DNA from: Chloroflexota bacterium
Lineage (GTDB): Bacteria > Chloroflexota > Dehalococcoidia > Dehalococcoidales > JAHJRU01
NCBI GenBank assembly: GCA_018830745.1
Contig: JAHJRU010000167.1
Span: 1 to 11,791, forward strand
Direction of reading: 5' to 3'
Length of the DNA: 11,791 bases
Each line of letters opens with the position of its first letter. The first letter of the stretch is position 1. Shown piece by piece: positions 6,795 through 11,791 of this stretch. The translations under genes and the position numbers were made by a program. The notes below the pieces were generated by a model. The model saw only the letters and a program-made list of their open reading frames with translations. It ran no database searches and was not told the DNA's origin.

Positions 6795-8258
6795 TTAATC
6801 AATCCCGTATTCCTGCCAGCGGCTGGCCACCAGCTCTTCAATTTCAGGCAGTTGCTCAGTACATGTTGGGGGTAGCCGCCGGTTACCCCACTCCTCTCTC
6901 ACCGGATGTTTTTCCCAGTCAATGGTGGCGTCGATAAGCAGCTTGTTCTGGCGGCCGGCGCCGTATAGCAATTCATTCCTATCCTCGGATGAAAGGTTAA
7001 CATCCAGGGAACTGCCCAATTGTAGCGGAAAAGCAATTACGTCCTTTATGGGGTCGACGTAGGTCTGAACAGCCAGCTGCAGGGATGACAGACTGTGTAT
7101 ATCAACATCCTCCTCCACTACCATTACGGTCTTAGCAAAGTTGACGGCCACTCTGGAGCCCCACAGGGCAGCGGCTATCTGGCGTGCCTGTCCTTGATAT
7201 GTTTTACGAATCTTTACTATCGTCCATGGAGCAGCCACTAAATCAATGATTCCCGGGATGCTATTAGCCTCCAGAACATCCCAGACAACGGCGGACATGG
7301 TTACATAGGCACTGGCGGCATCCTCATTAACCATACCGGTCTTCAGCCCCTCCAGGTTGCCGCGGTATATCGGGTCGTTGCGGTGCGTGATGCAGTCAAC
7401 CTGGACTACCGGCCTTTTAGCCGCTGTACCGTAATAACCGGTCCACTCGCCAAATGGCCCCTCCATTTCGTAAGAGGCGGGGTCAGGGGAAATGGTCCCT
7501 TCGACCACTATCTCGGCTATGGCAGGCACCAGTACGTCAGAGGTCTCACACTTAACCAGGGGCACCGGACCCTGCCGGATGGCACCCATCGCCTCATACT
7601 CGTTTATGGAGGTCAGCGGTGTAGCCGCCATGAAACCAAAGGATAAATCACAACCGTAGACCATGGCTACCGGCATCGGTTTGCCCATCCGCTGGTACTT
7701 GGCGTAATGCCCACCCCAACCCTGGGCGGGTATTAACAGCACCCCCATCTTGCTCTTGCCGCTTATGGCGGCGCGGTACATGCCAACATTATGTTCGCCG
7801 GTGTCCGGGTCCATGGTAACCACACCACACCAGGTGTTGATATAGCGCCCCCCGTCCAGCGGGTGCCACAGAGGAACCGGGATCTGAAACAGGTCAATGT
7901 CATCGCCCCGGATAATGTTCTCCTTCACCGGGCCATTATCCAGTATCTCCGGTGGTACTGGCTCCTTGAATCTCTTCCTTAACAGTTTGACCAGCTCCGG
8001 TTGCGTTGTATTTTTAGGCATGCCCATAGTCAGGGCAACCCGGCTTTTCTTGCTTAAACCGCCGACCAGAAGCTTTTGGCACCAGGTATTTTCATGGTCC
8101 TTGATGTTTTCAAACAGTAGTGCCGGCCCGCGCTGTGCATACACCCTGGACACGATGCCGGCTATCTCGCCGTTCCAGTCTACCTTGTTTTTGACTCTTC
8201 TCAGCTCCCCTTCAGACTCCAGAATATCAACCCATTCTCTTAAACTAATAAACGCCAT
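6795..8258 (-). CDS. UbiD-family prenyl-FMN-dependent (de)carboxylase 3
   Basis: A 487-residue UbiD-family enzyme. Conserved positions are N157 and R162 (HNVGMYR), H184 (GGHYAKY, a few residues further from N157 than in the other two), E220 (NEYEAMG) and E266/E271 (EGPFGEWTGY). The active site looks intact. AGGAGGT lies six bases before the ATG. It is the last gene of the minus-strand run that starts beyond the right edge, separated from the MoCF-domain gene by 80 bases in which I see no promoter or terminator. Its N-terminal half shares the HPLDGGRYINTWCG pattern with enzyme 1. The context (aldolase, cupin, NadC-like protein) points to a catabolic or cofactor-like route, but the substrate is unknown. 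Confidence 0.92.
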   Translation of the reverse strand: MAFISLREWVDILESEGELRRVKNKVDWNGEIAGIVSRVYAQRGPALLFENIKDHENTWCQKLLVGGLSKKSRVALTMGMPKNTTQPELVKLLRKRFKEPVPPEILDNGPVKENIIRGDDIDLFQIPVPLWHPLDGGRYINTWCGVVTMDPDTGEHNVGMYRAAISGKSKMGVLLIPAQGWGGHYAKYQRMGKPMPVAMVYGCDLSFGFMAATPLTSINEYEAMGAIRQGPVPLVKCETSDVLVPAIAEIVVEGTISPDPASYEMEGPFGEWTGYYGTAAKRPVVQVDCITHRNDPIYRGNLEGLKTGMVNEDAASAYVTMSAVVWDVLEANSIPGIIDLVAAPWTIVKIRKTYQGQARQIAAALWGSRVAVNFAKTVMVVEEDVDIHSLSSLQLAVQTYVDPIKDVIAFPLQLGSSLDVNLSSEDRNELLYGAGRQNKLLIDATIDWEKHPVREEWGNRRLPPTCTEQLPEIEELVASRWQEYGID

Positions 8259-8338
8259 TGAAATACCTCCTGTGCTTTATGTATCGGATAGCTGTCTTCC
8301 CTGCACCCTGGCAGTTATTTGCAGTGTTGGCATATGAT

Positions 8339-9217
8339 TTATCTAGGTAATAGTTTTGCCCGCAAAGGAAGAGCTAGCTTCTCAGCCAATGATGCCTTGT
8401 CCCATTGCTCGTAGAGCCCCTGCACCAGTACAGGCGCCACAAGCTGCACTTCGTCATGGGGTCCCGGCAGAGCCACAAATGTTGTCCAGTCAAGGCGGCC
8501 AACAGCGATTCTGACCCCGTCTTTTTTATGTCTCCCGTGACCCTGCGTGTAATGCACTATATATGGTGCCGCCGCCTCGGCATCGAGAGCTAAAATCGCC
8601 TCGACGAGATGGTCCTTGTCCTCTGCCCCCACCCCTCCCGTGGTTATCACCAGTCCGTAACCCCTGTCAGCCGCCTGGCGCAGTGCGCCGACAACCGTGT
8701 CAAAAGAATCCGCCAGCGCTTTGCCGCCGGTAACTTTATAATCCATATCCGAAAGCAGGGCTACCAGATAAGAAGTATTGGTATCCTCGATGTTGCCCTG
8801 GATAATCTCTTCACCGGTGGGAAATACTATGGCGCGAGAACGGACGGCATTACTAATTTGACGGTTAATCCGGTTCATGCCGGCGGTCAACCTGGGGGAG
8901 TGGGCTTCGTCCACGTTAACTAATCCGAGGATACCTTCCGAATGTATCGTCGTCTCGTCAGTGACCGTTAAGCCCTCAACGGCACTTAGCGCCAGTAGCA
9001 GGGCTTGCCTCTTGCCCAGAATCTGTTCCAGGGTCACGGTTGCCCGCAGAATATCTACGGCAATTACTCCGGGTCGCACGTCTATTACCGCCGCATCACG
9101 AGGGTTTATTTCTAAGACGCCGGCTACTGCATGTGCCACCTGGTCCAGGTTCACGCGACTCAGATGAATGTTCTCGATAAAAAGTTCAGTTTTCTCCAGA
9201 AGGCGTAATTCTGTCAT
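8339..9217 (-). CDS. Protein with C-terminal MoCF/CinA-type molybdopterin-binding domain
   Basis: A 292-residue protein from the ATG at 9217; a frame extends to 9268, but that stretch lies wholly inside the upstream gene and MTELRLLEKTELF is a more natural N-terminus. Residues about 128-270 form a MoCF_biosynth domain (MoaB/MogA/CinA N-terminal fold): FPTGEEI near 132, TTGGVGAEDKD at 192-202 and LPGPHDEVQ near 250. In that fold the TGG loop binds molybdopterin or a nucleotide-like phosphate. Residues 1-125 form a separate domain I do not recognise. The gene overlaps the end of the NadC-like gene by 32 bases, so the two are translated together. It could serve molybdenum cofactor chemistry or, like CinA, nucleotide chemistry linked to its NadC-like partner. 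The domain call is firm; the role is open. Confidence 0.82.
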   Translation of the reverse strand: MTELRLLEKTELFIENIHLSRVNLDQVAHAVAGVLEINPRDAAVIDVRPGVIAVDILRATVTLEQILGKRQALLLALSAVEGLTVTDETTIHSEGILGLVNVDEAHSPRLTAGMNRINRQISNAVRSRAIVFPTGEEIIQGNIEDTNTSYLVALLSDMDYKVTGGKALADSFDTVVGALRQAADRGYGLVITTGGVGAEDKDHLVEAILALDAEAAAPYIVHYTQGHGRHKKDGVRIAVGRLDWTTFVALPGPHDEVQLVAPVLVQGLYEQWDKASLAEKLALPLRAKLLPR

Positions 9218-10079
9218 CGTTGACCTTAACTTCAACCACGTCATAGCGGAAATCAAGAAGCGGCGCATCCAGAATGGCGCGCCCGATGTCTACCACGTCC
9301 AGGTCCTCTTTTTGCAGGTGTTTGAGATCACCCAGACCGATATTGCCGGCAAAGGCTATCTCAATCTGCTGGCGCAGGTTCTCTCGCCTGAGCGCTATGG
9401 AGACATCTCTCAAATCATCAAGACGGCTGGTATCCACCATCAATACCTGCGCTCCGCACCGGGCCGCCGTAATCGCCTCTTCGGCTATGGGCATGGTTTC
9501 ACCGCGCAACTGTATTACTACTGTCCGCCCGGGTATTTTAGCGGTATTTTCCACGGCTCTCTCCAGCGAGCCAAATATCCGGATATAGTTCTTGTCCAGG
9601 TAAAGAAACGGCTCCGGCACAATGCGGATATCGACGCCGCCGGCTTGGAGAGCGTCCCGCAGCTCGCCCTTTATTTTAAGGGGCATTTTCTTCCACCCTC
9701 CGCACACCACTCTGATATGCCCTGCCTGGCGGACAGCGGTATGCGCTGCCGTAGCGACCCCGGAAAACTTGGCTATGGTACCCAGCAACAAATCTTCACC
9801 CCGGACAATTTGCACCGGATTGCCGGTAACCGTAGCCATAACATCACCGGGCTGGACTTTTGAACCGGAAGAAGCGTGGAGCGTTATCCGTAGCCCAAGC
9901 TCCTCAGCATGGCGTTCCATATTCTCTATACCGGCTACTATGCCACTTTCTGTGGCCACAATCTCTGCCCGCACTGTGTATCGATTTATATGGCTGAAAA
10001 GGACCTGAGGAACATCAATAGTTCGTTGTCCGAGCGCTCTTTCAATCAATGCTTTCTCCACAGGGCTCATATGCGTCAT
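9186..10079 (-). CDS. NadC-like (quinolinate phosphoribosyltransferase-fold) protein with altered active site
   Basis: A 297-residue protein with the two-part NadC layout: an N-terminal alpha/beta sandwich (ESGIVAGIEN at 44-53, VQPGD at 75-79) and a C-terminal barrel (IAKFSGVAT at 102-110, GNIGLGDL at 245-252, VDIGRAILDAPLLDF at 263-277). NadC joins quinolinate to phosphoribosyl pyrophosphate with decarboxylation. Several signature sites are changed: where NadC has TRKT this protein has CGGWKK (126-131), HR is replaced by an IR (151-152) and KDNH by DKNY (162-165). It is therefore unlikely to be an ordinary NadC; the ModD branch of the family is another precedent for changed function. Its ATG directly follows the stop of the aldolase gene, and it overlaps the MoCF-domain gene. 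An alternative start is the ATG at 10070. Confidence 0.8.
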   Translation of the reverse strand: MTHMSPVEKALIERALGQRTIDVPQVLFSHINRYTVRAEIVATESGIVAGIENMERHAEELGLRITLHASSGSKVQPGDVMATVTGNPVQIVRGEDLLLGTIAKFSGVATAAHTAVRQAGHIRVVCGGWKKMPLKIKGELRDALQAGGVDIRIVPEPFLYLDKNYIRIFGSLERAVENTAKIPGRTVVIQLRGETMPIAEEAITAARCGAQVLMVDTSRLDDLRDVSIALRRENLRQQIEIAFAGNIGLGDLKHLQKEDLDVVDIGRAILDAPLLDFRYDVVEVKVNDDRITPSGEN

Positions 10080-10850
10080 CTATCTGCCGCGCTTCACCCT
10101 GGAGGCGAAGTCCTCTACCTGGCCGGTGAAGGCATCCTTGATTACCAGCGGTGCCGATACCGTAAAGTACTTAACGCCCAGTTGTTGCAGGTAGTCTATC
10201 TTTGACCAGTTGCTGATATGAATTCCGGCAATTTTTCCGGCGGATGCAATGGCTGAAATCAGCTTTTCTACCAGTGGGAGCATGGCGGGGTCATTGGGCG
10301 ATTCATAGCCATAATCCAGGGAGAGGTCACTGGTGCCAATGAAAATAACATCTATGCCGCTTGTTTCCAGGATATCTGGCAGGTTCTCCGCGCCGGCTTT
10401 TGATTCTATTTGAATAATGGTTACCAGCTCCCGCTGCGCCAGGTCTATTACCTGAGGTCTGGGGCGGAATCCGTATGCGGCGGCACGGGTGGTGGAACCA
10501 TAACCCCGCTTGCCAACCGGCGGAAAATTGCTGAACTGCACTACCTCTGCAGCCTGGGATGATGATTCCACCCCGGGAACCTGGATACCGTCAGCCCCCA
10601 GGTCAAGCCCTGACTGAATCAGCCTGGCTTCTAAGTCGGCCACCCGGACAATGCCGGGCACATTCGCCGCCGTGGCAGCCCGCAAGCATTCCTCCATACT
10701 TTCCGGGTTAAAAGCACCGTGTTCCGTATCCAGTATGATGAAATCGTATCCCGCTCGACCCAGCATCTCTATCAGTGGAGGGGAGGGAATACCTATAAAG
10801 CTGCCCAGTAGCGGACGGTCGCTGGCGATAAGTGCACTCTTGAAATCCAT
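10080..10850 (-). CDS. HpcH/HpaI-family class II aldolase
   Basis: A 256-residue metal-dependent aldolase of the HpaI (2,4-dihydroxyhept-2-ene-1,7-dioate aldolase) family, which splits or forms a bond to pyruvate or a similar oxoacid. Expected residues are present: H44 (DTEHGAF), R69 (GIVRV), metal ligands E149 (IQIES) and D175 (IGTSDLS), and VPGVES at 91-96. These numbers lie within one of those in E. coli HpaI. The usual GPNDL around the metal aspartate is GTSDL here, so substrate choice may differ. The length is normal. GGGAG lies about ten bases before the ATG. It abuts the NadC-like gene (stop followed at once by ATG) and follows the cupin by 39 bases, so it is part of one operon. In the cytoplasm it would act on a product of ring cleavage or side-chain breakdown; this is inference. 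Confidence 0.9.
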   Translation of the reverse strand: MDFKSALIASDRPLLGSFIGIPSPPLIEMLGRAGYDFIILDTEHGAFNPESMEECLRAATAANVPGIVRVADLEARLIQSGLDLGADGIQVPGVESSSQAAEVVQFSNFPPVGKRGYGSTTRAAAYGFRPRPQVIDLAQRELVTIIQIESKAGAENLPDILETSGIDVIFIGTSDLSLDYGYESPNDPAMLPLVEKLISAIASAGKIAGIHISNWSKIDYLQQLGVKYFTVSAPLVIKDAFTGQVEDFASRVKRGR

Positions 10851-10889
10851 GAGACGAATTCTCCCGCAGTGTAAAACTCAGGCCGGCTT

Positions 10890-11231
10890 TTAAGCGTCCG
10901 GAGTAAGGAAGTCCTCCCGGATGGGTGAGAATACATCCAGGTTAAAGACCGGCGTATTGCTGGTGACTTCCAGGCTATGGGGGACATCAGGTGGAATCAG
11001 TATAACATCACCCGCCACCAGGTCAAGGACTTCATCACCGAGGACAAAGCGGCATGTTCCCTCAACGATATAGGTTAGCTGTTCATGGTGGTGCTGATGC
11101 AGATTCGGTTTGGCTGATGGCAGCAGTTCATTCATGACCATCATGCTGTTTTTACCGCTAAAGACCCTTCGGGTGACATTATTTCGCGACTGGGCACGCT
11201 CCATGCTGTTCCAGTTGGCTTTGGTTGCCAT
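10890..11231 (-). CDS. Single-domain cupin protein
   Basis: A 113-residue cupin. Motif 1 is HQHHHEQLTYIVEG (45-58) with likely metal ligands H45, H47 and Q51 (or E50). Motif 2 is GDVILIPPDVPHSLEV (74-89) with H85. The conserved barrel covers nearly the whole protein, so no second domain is present. GGAGGT stands 8 bases before the ATG. Small cupins of this kind act as isomerases, dioxygenase-like enzymes, decarboxylases or sensors of small acids. Here the gene is 39 bases upstream of the aldolase and co-transcribed with it, which favours an enzymatic step on the same substrate, but it might equally be a binding or regulatory protein. Confidence 0.87.
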   Translation of the reverse strand: MATKANWNSMERAQSRNNVTRRVFSGKNSMMVMNELLPSAKPNLHQHHHEQLTYIVEGTCRFVLGDEVLDLVAGDVILIPPDVPHSLEVTSNTPVFNLDVFSPIREDFLTPDA

Positions 11232-11270
11232 CAGTCTTACCTCCTCAGTTTGTACCAGACGTTTTTCCTA

Positions 11271-11791
11271 TTAATCAACGCCGCGCTGTTTTAGCCACTT
11301 CGGCATCAAGACCTGGTCTACTTCGCGGCTGACCTCCGGTGCCAGGCGGCGTATTTCCTCCGCCAGTGGCTCGCTTAGATTGAATCCTCCCACTACGCCG
11401 TCAAAAATCAGGATGTTCTCTGTCTGGGTGATGCGCTTGGCAAATTCAACTGCCTTTGGCAGGTCATCCACCCTCAGGGCGTAGTCCATAAAACGTACGT
11501 TCTGTTCATCGCTCTGCAGAAAATCGGCTTGAGCATCTACCACCAGCGTCGGCAGCTGCTGGGCAAAGAACGTGCTGGGGTAGCCCTTCGAAGCGTAGTT
11601 GATAATAAGCGCCTTGATGGCCGGGTTGGGTGGCGGCAGGACCCCTTCCTTTAATGGCTTGTCGCCGGGGTAGAGCATATCGGTATAGCGGGTAAACGCC
11701 GTAAACGGCGTGTCAAGGTCAAATTCATCCACGTTGGCGTTCAGGAAATTACCAAAAAGAATGCCTCCCGCAGTGGTGTAGGGAATCGGGC
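11271..11791 (-). CDS. Unidentified protein, C-terminal part only
   Basis: An open frame runs without a stop from the right edge to the TGA/TAA region at 11271 (about 172 residues visible). A GTG at 11732 could be read as a start, but the frame continues upstream to the edge with protein-like sequence (PIPYTTAGGILFGNFLNAN), so I call the gene partial. The visible part has a hydrophobic core stretch LPTLVVDAQADFL and ENILIFDGVVGGFNLSEPL, and ends in PKWLKQRGVD. There is no membrane segment or metal-binding cluster. It lies 39 bases upstream of the cupin on the same strand, so it belongs to that operon. I do not recognise the family. Confidence 0.7.
   Translation of the reverse strand, partial: PIPYTTAGGILFGNFLNANVDEFDLDTPFTAFTRYTDMLYPGDKPLKEGVLPPPNPAIKALIINYASKGYPSTFFAQQLPTLVVDAQADFLQSDEQNVRFMDYALRVDDLPKAVEFAKRITQTENILIFDGVVGGFNLSEPLAEEIRRLAPEVSREVDQVLMPKWLKQRGVD

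Noticed and set aside
9168..9863. Open frame of 231 codons on the plus strand
   Set aside because: It is antisense to the NadC-like gene, whose motifs are clear on the other strand; no ribosome binding site is seen.
1..11791. Mobile element, CRISPR array, tRNA or rRNA
   Set aside because: No transposase or integrase frame, no regularly spaced repeats and no cloverleaf or rRNA signature were seen on either strand.

Overview
The window reads as chromosome of an anaerobic or facultatively anaerobic bacterium that handles aromatic or other carboxylated compounds. GC content is moderate, strong AGGAGG-type ribosome binding sites are common, and no rRNA, tRNA, CRISPR or mobile element is visible. 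Three UbiD-family (de)carboxylases lie within about 5.4 kb, next to a family I CoA-transferase, a CrtI-like flavoprotein and an HpaI-type aldolase. This mix is typical of uncultured Dehalococcoidia (Chloroflexota) or Peptococcaceae/Desulfobacterota-like genomes. The taxon is only a guess from gene content.

Layout. (1) 1-729, minus strand: a CoA-transferase alpha-subunit gene whose frame is broken once in a C6 run and whose start codon appears to be ATA. It is followed by the first codons of the beta subunit, which leaves the window. (2) 730-1231: a divergent control region with a perfect-consensus promoter for the CoA-transferase operon, an overlapping plus-strand promoter candidate and a 12-bp inverted repeat. 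(3) 1232-4963, plus strand: a four-gene operon encoding a CrtI/phytoene-dehydrogenase-like flavoprotein, a UbiD enzyme, an 89-aa soluble protein and an 87-aa protein with one C-terminal membrane segment. A terminator-like hairpin follows. (4) 5103-6762, plus strand: a promoter and a second, stand-alone UbiD gene. (5) 6795-11791, minus strand, read from the right: a partial unidentified gene, a cupin, an HpaI-type aldolase, a NadC-like (quinolinate phosphoribosyltransferase-fold) protein, a protein with a MoCF/CinA-type molybdopterin-binding domain, and a third UbiD gene.

How the genes may work together. All three UbiD proteins keep the residues expected for binding prenylated FMN and metal and for catalysis, so each should be an active reversible decarboxylase. 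No prenyl-FMN synthase (UbiX) is in the window, so the cofactor must come from elsewhere in the genome. The first operon looks like a carboxylase/decarboxylase module with small accessory subunits; its 10-kDa protein recalls the gamma subunit of phenylphosphate carboxylase. The right-hand operon is the most unusual part. A NadC-like protein with altered active-site motifs overlaps a MoCF-domain gene and sits with an aldolase, a cupin and a UbiD. That combination does not match a pathway I know. I infer a catabolic or cofactor-linked route on an aromatic or heteroaromatic acid, but the substrate cannot be read from sequence.
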